Both the position numbers and the translations under genes were made by a program. Under the pieces are notes generated by a model. That model did not search any database, was not told the DNA's origin, and saw only the letters and a list, made by a program, of their open reading frames with translations. A stretch of DNA of 64,000 bases. Source: Edaphochlamys debaryana. Taxonomy: Eukaryota > Chlorophyta > Chlorophyceae > Chlamydomonadales. Below are positions 43,880-55,500 of the stretch, in pieces (within the stretch, counting starts at the first letter, position 1; every line of letters starts with the position of its first letter). Location of the stretch: assembly GCA_016858145.1 (NCBI GenBank), contig JAEHOE010000086.1:1-64000 (forward strand), written 5' to 3'.

Positions 43880-46800
43880 ATGAGTTCCAGAACGCGCCTT
43901 ATTGTCGCGGCGCTACTAGCGCTCTGCTGCCACGGACAAGCCAGTCCCTTTCGCGAGGAGACGAAGACCTGCCACCCTGAGTGCTCCAGGTGGGGTCGAG
44001 CCAGTGCCAATGGGTCGCGGGTGACTGGCGGTGCCAAGCGCCCCCCAGGCCTCCCCGCAACCGAGCCCCAGGGTTGTTGCTGCTCATGTACCCGCCGGCT
44101 ATGCCCTCCCTCGACCTCTCGCGTCACGTTACCAGGCATGGCAACTGCAACGGCGAGACGGGGCAGTGCGACTGCCCTTTCGGCCTGACGGGTGCGCGGG
44201 GTCGTGACCTTCCGTTGCCGGGGTGGGACCCCGTGGTGGGACCCCGACGCGCCATACCGGGCAGCTTCCGCTCCCCAGACACAAGACTTGGCGTGAGGCT
44301 CAGAGAATCACCAAAGTGCCACCTCCTCTTCCTGCTATGCTGGAGACGAGGGCACAGGCGTGTCAGTTGCTGCGGTCCTCACGCAGTGTATCCCGTTGCC
44401 CTTTGCAACCCCAGGGCCCACATGCACGGAGCGCCTCCTCCCTGCCTGCCATCCCAGCACGAATGACAGTACCACACCGGCATACGGCACCTGGTTTCCA
44501 AAGAACTGCGCCTGCTACAAGCGAGTTCGATTATGCTAGAGGGCTGCCAGGCCAGCTGGCGTTGGGCCCCAAGACGCGCATGAGCTAGCATGAGGGACTC
44601 GTTGAAGCCTGAGACGGGCGGGCAGGTCTAGATACCTCTGTCTATCTGTGACACGCAACAGTGCTGCCGCTGTCATCCCCACCATGCGTTTTCCCTACAG
44701 GCAGCTGCGGGTCTTCCCAGGCGCGTGTCCTGAACTGCGGTACGAGGGCAAAGGGCTTATGAGCTACGGACCCTGTCTCATCGAAGCTGTGATGATGCCG
44801 AACGTGAGCAATGGTCTGGCTGAATTAATTGCCTGTACGGCGGCGCGGCGGCGGGGGCTGGGACGCGGCAAGTCTTGCGTGTGGCATTAGTGGCTACTGA
44901 TGGCGAACGTGAGCGGCGCTGGGGGTTGGAACACGTCACCCACTTGCCAACTATGTGCCTAGGAGCTGCCAACGGGGAAGGTTTGGAACGCCGTGCTGTC
45001 GGCGCTGACGTACGTACATGCGTCCTGACGCGCGTAGGCCCCTATGCTACAAGTCTGTTGCCCGCCCTGTTCGCATCCCCACACTCCTCCCGCTCAGCTG
45101 CTGTGCTACCAGTACACGGACCGGCCCGAGGCGGAGCAGCTCTCCGACTCCCCCCCGCTGGACCACCCCGCCATAGAGTGGCGGCAAATAAAGCCCTGGC
45201 CAACGTACGTGTGCATCTGGAGTGCTCGGCTCCCTTGATCGTCCATGTGCGCATGGTCCGGGCCGCTTGCTCGCTGGCCGCTTGACCCAGTGGTGGCGCG
45301 CACATGCTCTCTAACGGTCCATACCTCTCTGCCCCATCTCACGACGCCCCCAGTCTGGTGGAGGAGGTCCTGCCGAGGGACAAATGGCCCATGGTGCGGC
45401 AAGGGGCCCGGCGTAGCAGATAGAGACAGGCAGTGGCGTGGAAGCCTGGGCTCGGGAGGAAGAGCCGGGGGTCAGGCGGGTCCAGGGCACTGCAGGCTCT
45501 GCCCGCCCGCTAGTGCATGGTTGGGCGATGCGGCCTGTTCGGGTCCGTCAATGGGGGCCCTCAGCGCAGACAGGCTGGGATATATGGCCTGTGAACTGTA
45601 GGGAATTGGTTTGGATGGACATGCACCGGTCAGAACGCCGCCACATATGCGGTGCATGCACCCCCGATCTTAGGCGCCTGCCGTGATCTGGATCCAAAGC
45701 CTGTCCCAAATTGGTCCATATCACCCTGGTGTTGCGTTGCGTCTGGCGCCCCCTGTGTCCGACCACGACTGCTTTCCAGGAGGTGAAGACACCTGACGGT
45801 GGCGTGTGGCGACCGCTCAAGGAATGCCCGGACAGGTGCGCGAGGGGAGAGCTGCATGGCCCGCCTGCGACCCAGTCGCTAGCCTCAACTGTATCCCTAG
45901 TGTGCAGGCATCTGTTCGTTAAGCGTTTTTAGCCGCGCCGCTCCCAACTAATCTTTTGTCGATTCATCCCTGCAGCTGCAACCTACGCGGCTGGTGCCAA
46001 CTCGGGGGCATAGACCACCATGTGGGTTGGCGGCGGGTTGCCCTACGCACGGGTCTCTCCTGCGCACGGGTCCGTCGCACCCATCGAGCGGTCCTTGAGG
46101 CAGGCGACATGCGGAGCCCGCTTGCTGACCAGGGGCCCTGCGGTTTACGCGGGCAGCGCCGGCCTCTGGCTCTTGTGTGCTGCGCCTTTTTGGCAATTTC
46201 ACCCTCCGCCGCTGCTGCTTGCAATGCAGGCTCGCGGGCACGAGCCGTCCGAGGGCCCCTTCTGCCATTGCCATGGCTACTACGAGGGAAAAAGCTGCGA
46301 GATTGCAGATCCCTACCACTGCTACCGCAACTGCAGGTGCGGCTGGGAGCCCGGGGCCCTTGGGTAGCTAGGGAGGCCATGGTTGGCGGCGGAGATGCCA
46401 GTCCCAGGCGGGCGGTCCCAGTCCCAACTGCAACCCGTGTTCCCCGCCCACCTCCCCCGCAGTGGCGTTGGAGAGTGCGTGCGCGGCTGGTGCCACTGCC
46501 AGCCCGGGTACTGGGGGCACGGCTGCACGCGGAGGAAGGCCTACACGAGCAGCGCGGGTGAGCGGGGGGCGGGGGTCGCCTTGTCGGGAAGGGGCGACAT
46601 CGCACGTGGGCAGGGACGCAGGCAAGCAACACCACGGCCTGGGAAACGCGGGGAGCCCGGCGCCAAACCAAATCCCCCCTTGCTCCCAGGCTGGCTGCCC
46701 AATCATGCTGACATCAAATTCTACGTGTACGACCTGCCGGAGAATGTCGTACACCGCCGTGAACTTAGCGACAGATGGTGAGTTCAATGGTTTTAAACTG

Positions 46801-49800
46801 CGTGGGCACAGGGGCTGTTTTGACAGTGGCTTGGGACATTGCCGGCTCGAGACCTGTCCCCGCCTGCAGCAGCAGGCCCATTCCGCTTTACCTCTCTCTC
46901 CCAAGTTGTTCATTGCCTATCCCTTCCACTTGTTCAGGGCCCTCATTGACCCCATCTACGTGGCCGAGATTGAATTTATGGAGCAGCTCCTTGGGGACTG
47001 GTCCGTGCGGACAGAGAACCCCTGGGAAGGTGAGGATCCTGCGGAGTGTGGACGAGGGGTTCGACTGCCAGGCAGGCGTTACACAGTGGGGTTACGCAGC
47101 TGGGTGGTACGGGAGGAGGACAACCGCCTTGCCGCTGTCCGACCCGACGCACCGTGCACGCCAACGGCCTCGCTGCCCCGCCCCCTCCACCCTCCCGCCC
47201 CCGCAGCCTCGCTGTTTGTGGTTCCAACATTCAGTTTATGGTACACGGGTGAGTGTACACGCTGCGTGGTAACCGTGCACGTCTGGACATGTCTTGGTAT
47301 GGATGAGCTAGATGAGCTAGATGAGCACCACCGTACTGTCCCGGCGGGCGTTGCTCCCCGACCACGGAGTAGGAGCCCGATGCACGCTTGCGCGCCCGTC
47401 TGAACCCTTGCCCTGAGGCACTCGATGCGCCCCTGCTATTACTGCTATTACACTCACGCAGCTCCCCTCACCCGCCAAGGGGTTGGTGGCTAGCCGACCG
47501 CTACCCAAGGATGCGTGCCCAACCGTCCGCCCATGCTGCCCCGCTCCTCATCATGCCCGCGCCCTCACCCCCTGTAGGGAACACGGGGAACCCCTACCTC
47601 CTTATAGATTGGGTCTCCCGCTACCTGCAGCAGACCTCGCCCTTCTGGAACGCGACCGAGGGCCGCAACCACGTGTTCTTCGCGACCGGCGACCAGGGCG
47701 CTTGCAAGCTGATGGAGGCTCCGCTGGAGACGCAGCACTCAATCAAGGTGAGGGCTTGCAACAGGCTGGAGGGGCAGGGGTTTGTTATGCCGGCGAAGCC
47801 TGCTTGCCCGCTGCTCGATGCACGCGCCTCTACCCCGCCAGATATTGCCTTACCTCTCGTAGCTATGTGCGGCTTTTCGTCCCGCCTCCACCCTAGCCTG
47901 GCTCTGCGGGTAGCTCACGATGGTTACTGACGCTGCGTTGAATGGAATACGCCGGCTCTGCCCCCGGCTCCGCCCCCTCCAGGTGGTGCACTACGGCCTG
48001 TCCCCGCGCCGCCCCTACGCGCACCACAGCAACCCCCAGGCGGGGCAGCACCTCGTGGGGGCACTGCCGCTGCCGGGGCACCGCTTCGAGGGCTTCCCAG
48101 ACTTCTCCGCTGTGAGTCCAAAGGGAATGCAACAACACGAGGGGGTCGGAGAATGCTGTACTTCCGGAGGTCCGCGATGGCGCGAGTCACACCCTAGCCA
48201 TTGAATGAACCTGCACCCGTCAGTCAATAGCTCTCTTCTGACTTGCGTTCGCTAACCACGTCCGTTCTTAATCGCAGGTGGCCATCCTTATGGAGCATTG
48301 GATGTGCTACAGGTGATGACCCCACATCTCTTGGAAGCTTCTCGGGGAGGGAGAGGGGCGCATTGGGTCCGTATGGTTGGCATGATAGTTCAGAATGGAC
48401 TGGCCAAGCCGCTCCGTGCGTACCGTATGGCAGCTAGCTATGATAAGGGCAGGCGCACAGCGCAAGACGCGTACGCTCCTGTTTGTGACCCAGCTGGTTT
48501 GACGAGCTATCGGCTCACGCGTCCGTGCGGGCCCCTCCCTTCCTGCAGGCCCGAGAAAGATGTGGTCGCTCCCAACTTCTTAGATCGTAACTGGATTGCG
48601 TCGGTGAACTACAATACGGTAAGTCGTAGCTGGGGTAGCGCTTGGGTTGGGGCTCGGACGGGTACGACACGACATACTTTGTCCGAGGTGCGGCTTGCTC
48701 TTTTTGGGGGTCCTGGTACACGAACACAGCTTTCTTGAAGGAACCAGAAAGGGCTGAGCCCTGGACATGGGAAATGAGACAGCGCAAAGCGCGGGAACCA
48801 TACGTACGGCGCGCTCCCTGCAAGGCTTGCAGGGGTGCTAAGGGTGCAGGCGGCGGAGGACACACAAGCCCGCAACATACTTTCGATACAGCTCGCCACG
48901 TCAACCATAGCTCTCGGCACAATGGTCTAAGCGTGCGAAGCAAATCGCCTTCGCTGCCGTACGGCTCAGCCCACAACGTTGCCGGGAGCTCAGCCTTCAG
49001 CATGTTTAAGGCTGGTAACAGGTGCCGCCCGATAGAGCCTGAGTGCGGTACCAGTGATCGATAGGGGTCTGGCATCTGCAGCTCGTCCCCCGTCGGAGTC
49101 CTCACCCATGCGAAGCTGCATTGCCATCAGCGGCGGAGGTGGTAGTAGTGGGGAACAGGCGGACCAAAGAGCCTCAGCATAACAGGGCTACAGCACGGCG
49201 CGACGTGCATGCACCGCAGGGCTGCCCATGGCTCGACAGCAAGCGGGTTTGAATCAAGCCTTGCCAGCAACCCGCAAGCCCGCCTGGTGGTCTATCGTAC
49301 TTGGCACCTCCGCGCAAACTGCAACTGCAAGGATGAGCGTTGAGCACCACAGGCGTCGGTGTGATCGGGACTGCACGAGGGGCCGGTAGTGGGACTGGGC
49401 GGCACAGCGAAGCGCGGATCCCCCGCAAAGCCGACCCATCGGGGCCTCATCGCGACGAGGCTTTGCGTTTGCCCGCCCGCTTAGGCCCGTCAAGAGCTGT
49501 GTGCGTTCGGGCACTGGGCCTTTGAAGATGCTTGACAACCGATGCCGCCCTCCTCCCGCTCGACCCCAACCCGCCCGCCCAGACCTGGCTCGTCACCGTC
49601 CTGCCTGACGGCTCGCGGGTCGTCAGCCGCAGGCCCGACGCACCGGAACGCAACATGACCTTCTACTTTGCTGGCTCCAACAGGTAAGCCGGCGCACCTA
49701 TAGGCTATGCCGAGGATGGTGTAGCAGGGGGCAAGTGGCTATCTATGGAGTGTGGGTCTGACTGGACCGGCCAATCCTGCATGGGATTACGGGCTCGATG

Positions 49801-51333
49801 GGGCGCTTAGATGACCCGGATGCATTAAACTAGGTTGCCTTGGCGGCCTCTAAAGGCGCGCCCACAAACTTACGTTGTATCAACCCACAGGGAAGGCGGG
49901 CTGGAATACAGCCATGGTGTACGGCAGGCCATGCTCGCGCTGTTTGGCCCCGGGGGCAAGCACCACGCCGATGGCAGTCAGCCGCGGCCAGACTACTACG
50001 TGAGTGCCTGCGCGGGGGGGCTGGGCGGGGCAAAAGGAGGTTGGAGGGCAGATGGTGTGACTTCTGGTGTGACTTCTGGTTGAGGCTCGGCAGGGTTACA
50101 CAAATGAGGGATGAGCTGTTGGGGCATGTGAGCGTGCAGAGCGCTGAACTGCCGATAGCCCTCTGATTATGCGCTTGCTTGCTGTGTCACCCCTCGCTCT
50201 GCCCCGCAGGTCTTTAGGCCCACAGGTGAGCCACCTGGGTGGGCCATGGCAGGCTTGCGCTGTCGGCTGCCGTGACTCGGCGGGACTAGCTTTCATTCAG
50301 GCCACCTGCGTCCAGCTGGTAGTCCTGTATCCCCTAGCCCTGTGGACGGGTCCTGTTTGACGTGGCTGCCGCCGCTTGCCACTGTGCTTTGTGTGCCGAT
50401 GAATCCTCGCTAACCACGATCCCACACACAGACGCGGGCATGCAGCCTATGCAACGCTCCAAATTTTGCCTGGCGCCTTCTGGAGAGGGCTGGGGCATCC
50501 GGGTATCACAGGCCATGCTATATGGCTGCGTGCCCGTCATCGTTCAGGACCACGTCTACCAGGTGGGGGGACGGTGGGGGGACGGTGGAAGGGGACGAGT
50601 GGGATCTGTTACAGACCTCTCACTCTCCAAGGGATTCAGCGATAGGGCTGCTGCCTTGGGATTCGGCGATAGGGCTCGCAACCTCACATCCCCCCTCCCG
50701 TCACCCACCCCGGGCCCAGCCCCTGTGGGACGTGCTGCCGTACGAGGACTTTGCCATCCGCATCTCTCGCCCCGAACTTCATCGCATTGTGGAAATCCTG
50801 GACCTAGTTACACCCGAGCAGCTCGCCAAGCTACAGGCAAGCGCACGATGGGTGGCAGGGCGTCCACGTCTAGCAGTTCAGCGCGGTCGTACCCGGACTA
50901 GGCAGGGATGGAGGCAATGGATCCGAGGACCGTGGAAGGCATAGCGGTCAGTTGTCATGCTTGTGCATGCATAGCCCCTCAGCTGCTGTCTGCTTCTGTC
51001 CCCCTCAGGAAGGCATCTTGAAATGGCACAGGTGAGGTCATTGTCGCCAGTCAAAAGAGGGTGAACATAGAGGGGTGAATCCTGGTCAGATTGGCAACGA
51101 CAGCCGGCTTCCCTTCCGGCACCTCATCCCTGCCCGCTGCAGCAATGCCTTGCCCCTCAGGCCATCCGCCGCATCCCTCTCCGGCCTTCCCCCTGCGCAG
51201 CGCGTTCCACTGGTTTGAAGACCTTGGCGGCCTGGCCTACAATTACACTTTGTTATCTCTGAAGCGAAAAGCACTGCACTTGTGGAGCGAGGACTACCGA
51301 CACCTGAGGCACGTGCACCGCCTGAGGAGCTAG
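43880..51333 (+). CDS. EGF-like/exostosin (GT47) glycosyltransferase, type I copy 3
   Basis: The model has 24 exons, 2082 nt and 693 aa: 43880-43989, 44136-44191, 44415-44520, 44701-44803, 45098-45204, 45354-45393, 45780-45835, 45976-46021, 46230-46336, 46463-46557, 46690-46777, 46938-47029, 47207-47248, 47578-47747, 47983-48111, 48278-48312, 48549-48618, 49583-49683, 49891-49999, 50210-50225, 50432-50562, 50720-50836, 51009-51031, 51201-51333. The leader RLIVAALLALCCHGQA precedes PFREETKTCHPEC. EGF-like modules (GNCNGETGQCDCPFG; GVGECVRGWCHCQPGYWG) are followed by the exostosin core (KFYVYDLPENVVH, SLFVVPTFSLWYTG, KFCLAPSGEGWGIR, YGCVPVIVQDHVY). Introns 3 and 22 have GC donors where some paralogues have GT. 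The ATG at 43880 is chosen because it opens the leader directly. The protein is intact; substrate is unknown. Confidence 0.92.
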
Positions 51334-52445
51334 CCGCTGTTGCGTAACCTCACTGCGTGTGATACCGTCGGGGGATTCGAAGAGTGGAGTGGAGTGGAAT
51401 GGAGTTGAGTTGGGATGTGTGGCACGGATATAAGGGGGCGGCAGCGTACCGGGACAATAATGCGCATTGGCTTGGCCTTATTCCGTTGAACGCGAGAGGG
51501 GGCGAACGCCTAAGCGAGTTGGTTTGAAGGGGGGGGCACGGGAGACCCGGAGGGGACGGAGGGGAGGGGACAGCAAGCGCATTGTTAACGTTCGGGCGTT
51601 CAACCTTCCCGCTTGTGCCCAAACTGAGCGCAGTAGTGTTAGAGCGCATCATGCATCTCGTATCCGTTGTTCGTGCGGTAATTGCAACACTTTGCACTTG
51701 CCGGACTCGATGGTCCATGGTCTAAGGTCTTGGCTAGCCTCGAGTGAGGGCCCTGCACCACACCAAGCGCTTTGCTTCGTTGACCTTCAGCAAACTGCTG
51801 TGGGTTGGCGTAGGAATGTTCTTTCCCCCCCCGTGTTTCGGAACTCCGGGAGTGCCGGCGGCGATGCCGTGTTGCAGCGCTGTGCCGGCCTGTGCTCGGG
51901 GCCCTGCCCAATCTGACCTCAAGCGAACCCCGACCACACACCTTCGGTGAACCCCACCCGACTCTGCCCGACCGGCAGTCCGCCCTCCTTCACGCGCCCG
52001 TGTAGCCTCGTGTCCGATCTCGATGGGACTCTCGATGTGCCCCAAGACGGAGAGGATGGAGACCGGGAGGACGTGGGGACCCCCGGGTAGGACCCACAAC
52101 GACCATCCCATTCGGGTCCGACCGGCGACCAGACAGGTCATGTGTGTGTGCGTATGTGTACACATACCGATGACTGCCCTTACCAAGCACATGGAGGAAG
52201 AGCGTCACGGAGGCGCGCGGAGTCCGGTGCAGCAGAGGTGTAGCCGCGGGCATGAGTGCAGCAGTCACACCATAGAGCACAGGGCAAACGCTACTGGCAA
52301 TCACAGGTCAACTACGCGCCAACAAATAGCCGAACCAAAACCAGACAGCAGTTCGCCCATCCGCCTGGACTTCTGTTGTCAAAAAGATTTGCGAGAATGC
52401 TCACAGAGCTAGCTGCAACATTTTGTCACTAGGGCGAGTGGCGGG
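51334..52445. other. Intergenic region upstream of type I copy 4
   Basis: It holds a GAGTG-type simple repeat at about 51381-51413, an R2 repeat (51757-51790) and, from about 51822, the segment duplicated at 62998. No spliceable gene is seen. The last 70 bases before 52446 are nearly identical to those before 63688 and probably carry the promoter or leader. Confidence 0.6.
51757..51790 (+). repeat. Short dispersed repeat R2
   Basis: CACCAAGCGCTTTGCTTCGT followed by TGACCTTC is a variant of the 7111 element with the same palindromic core. Confidence 0.55.
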
Positions 52446-52560
52446 ATGGAGCACACGTTGCGAATGCTTGCGGCCATCGTCCTCGTGGGGCTCTTCATGG
52501 GCGGAGCGGGGAGTCCTTTTCGTGAGGAGACTAAGACCTGCGATCCAGGCTGTAATAGGT
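51822..52560. repeat. Segmental duplication unit, copy 1 (promoter plus exon 1)
   Basis: It matches 62998-63800 through the whole upstream region and first exon and into intron 1. Long identical blocks include GTGTGTGCGTATGTG and TCACTAGGGCGAGTGGCGGG. Differences are small substitutions and indels plus an R2 insertion in the right-hand copy. Confidence 0.85.
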
Positions 52561-55500
52561 AAGCGCGCGTTGCGGTGCTGCGCGGTCGTCCGCAGCTACG
52601 CACGCCATATGTTATCCCCCTGGCACGCGATACATGTAGTATAGAGACATTGTAGCTGTGGTAAGCGCGCGTTGCGGCCCAGCTGGTCCAGTACATGTGG
52701 ATGGAATCCGTGTGGCGGCAAAGGCGAGTGCGTTTCGCTTGGCCTGTTAGTCGTGCGCCAACGTTGAGAATACTCGGGTGCTGGGTGGCGCAGCGGCCTC
52801 CTCGGCACCTGGTAGTTTAGGCTCGAGGGACAGAGTTCGGTGGGGGCGGGGGAGTAGGGGCGAGTTCTTGACTCCGTAGAGTCCCCTGTCGAGGAATCGA
52901 AGACCTGCCACCCGAGTGTTCCAAGTAGGGATGTGCAAGCCCGGTCGGGCGACGGGTTGCATGTCACTGGCGGGCATGGTCCCAAGCCACCCGGGCGCCC
53001 CTGACCAACTGACAGGGTTGACGCCGCTGCCCAGGTGGGCAGCGCCCACATCCGCTAACCCGGACCTCCCTCACTCTCACACACCGTGTCACCAGGCTCG
53101 GCAACTGCAACGGCGAGACGGGGCAGTGCGACTGCCCGTTCGGCCTGACGGGTGCGGCGGGGTCGTGGGCTCGGGTATTCCCGCTGCCGGGCGGGGGACT
53201 GGCTGGGCTTCCGACCGGGCTAGCGAGCAAAGCCTTGCTTGTCGTAAAACGTAGAAGGCAGAACGCTGCGGGTGAGAGGTTGAGCCTCCTGGCGGCTGTG
53301 GCTGCCTTAATGCCCGCCCTGTTGCACCCGCCATGCAGGCCCCACGTGCACACAGCGCCTCCTCCCCGCCTGCCACCCCAGCACTAATGACAGCACTACG
53401 CCATTCTACGGCGCCGAATATCCTAAGAACTGTGCATGTTACAGGCGAGGCCGGCTGTTGATATGAGGTTGGCCACGTTGGAAAGGGCTGACACACAGGC
53501 CCGGAGGGCTGGGCAAGATGTAGGGACCCGTTCGGGCCTGGCAGGGTGCGGTGGGTAGGCGCTGCGAGCCGGCAGCTGTCACGCTTGCTTCAGTCTGCGC
53601 CAAAGCCAATGCAAGGCACCTCCCCTCCTGTCTCCCTCTGCGGTGTTCTCCAGGCAGCTGCGGGCGCTCCCAGGCGTGTGCCCAGACGTTCGGTTCAAAG
53701 GCCCAGGGGGGGCCGACTTTGTTCCTTGCCTCTACGAAGCTCTATTCACTCCAACGGTAAGCACCCTTAAGGGATTCATGCATATGGCATAGCCCCGGAC
53801 TACTGAACACCCAGGACCTGTGGGGTCCTCCAACACCTTGCTGTCTGTGCTGGCACGCGTGACGCAGCCCTGAACGGAGACGCCATAACTGTGTTTGCAA
53901 TCCCCTGTTCGCATCCCCACACTCCTCCCGCTCAGCTGCTGTGCTACCAGTACACGGACCGGCCCGAGGCGGAGCAGCTCTCCGACTCCCCCCCGCTGGA
54001 CCACCCCGCCATAGAGTGGCGGGAGATCAAACCACTCCCCACGTGCGTGCGTGCGCCTGGGTGCTCGTTGTCCGGTTTTGCTCGTAGTGTGTGCCGATTG
54101 TGCACCGTTCGCCTGCTCGAATGGAGGGGGCCGCAGACGTGCGTGTGCCCCTTGGTTCAGCCCCACCCCGTTTGGCCCCTGCCCCCAGTCTGGTGGAGGA
54201 GATCCTGCCGAGGGACAAATGGCCCAAGGTGCGAGGAGGGGCAGGGGCTTGCAAGCAGTGGTTGAGGAATCCCGGGCCCAGGCGGGTGCAGTGTGTTGCA
54301 GGCTCTGGGCGTGCGTGCACACGTGGGCAGGGAGTAGTTGAGATGTTCCTCGTGCCAGTACCAGTACTCAACAGGGACTGGAAGATAGAGGCAAGCGCCC
54401 GTGGGACAATGCGTGTGGGACAACGAGCGATGTGACTGCATTTCTGGAACCAGTCCCCCGTCACCATGCCACACGAGGCGTCCCTTCCCTTTGCCAATGT
54501 TTCCCGTTGCGGTTTCCCAGGAAGTAACCATGCTCGAGCGTGGCGTGTGGCGGCCGCTTAAGGAGTGCCCGGACAGGTGCGTGCAGGCATGGTTGAGTCA
54601 TTCTTGTCGCCTCGGCTTAGCTATGTGTGATCAAAGAGGTTTGTGGTTGCGATGCTGCCTGCGGTTGTTCTCATGTGTTTGCACCCATGCAGCTGCAACT
54701 TTCGCGGCTGGTGCCAAATTGGAGGCCTGGATCACATGGTGGGTTCACGGGTTGCCCCGCGCACGGATCCCTCTTAGCAAATCTTGAACAGCCGTCGCGG
54801 GAACAAGGCTCTAGCAAAGACAAGCCGGGCGAGCCACAGGCGGGGCTCATGCAGGGCCCGCTTGATGACAACATACACAGCTTCGATGCTGCGAGCCGAA
54901 GGGTTATTCGCGCTTCAGACGACCGCTCTATGTTCAGCCCACGAGTCCGGCATGCATTGAGGCAGCAGTGCAGGCCGGGGGGCCATTGTGCTGAGCGTCT
55001 GAGGCGCCTTTTCCCTACCGCTTGCCGTTGGCGATACAGTTTCGCATGCACGAGCCTTCCGAGGGGCCCTGGTGCAGCTGCCACAGCTTCTACGAGGGGA
55101 AGAGCTGTGAGATTGCAGACCCCTACCACTGCTACCGCAACTGCAGGTGCGGCTGCGGGCCCGCGGGTCCTGGGCGGAGTAACATTATTGTAACTTGGCT
55201 CTAGCGGCATCGGGGCTCCCTGGCTTTGGGGTATTAAGGCATGGTTGAAAGAGGGGTGACCTTCAGCCTGACACCCCTAGCCCCGCCCTCCACCTACCCC
55301 GCAGCGGCGTTGGAGAATGCGTGCGCGGCTGGTGCCACTGCCAGCCTGGGTACTGGGGGCACGGCTGCACGCGGAGGAAGGCCTACACAAGCAGCGCGGG
55401 TGAGAGGGGGGCGGGGTTCGCATTGTCGGGAAGAGGCGTCCTCGCTTTGGTAGGCTGCAGGCAGGCGGTGCCAGTGCCTCACGGAGCTTAGTGCCAAAGC

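Noticed and set aside
46462..47403. Plus-strand ORF of 313 codons
   Set aside because: It reads exons 10-13 of copy 3 in the wrong frame and through introns; the spliced model is in frame with all paralogues.
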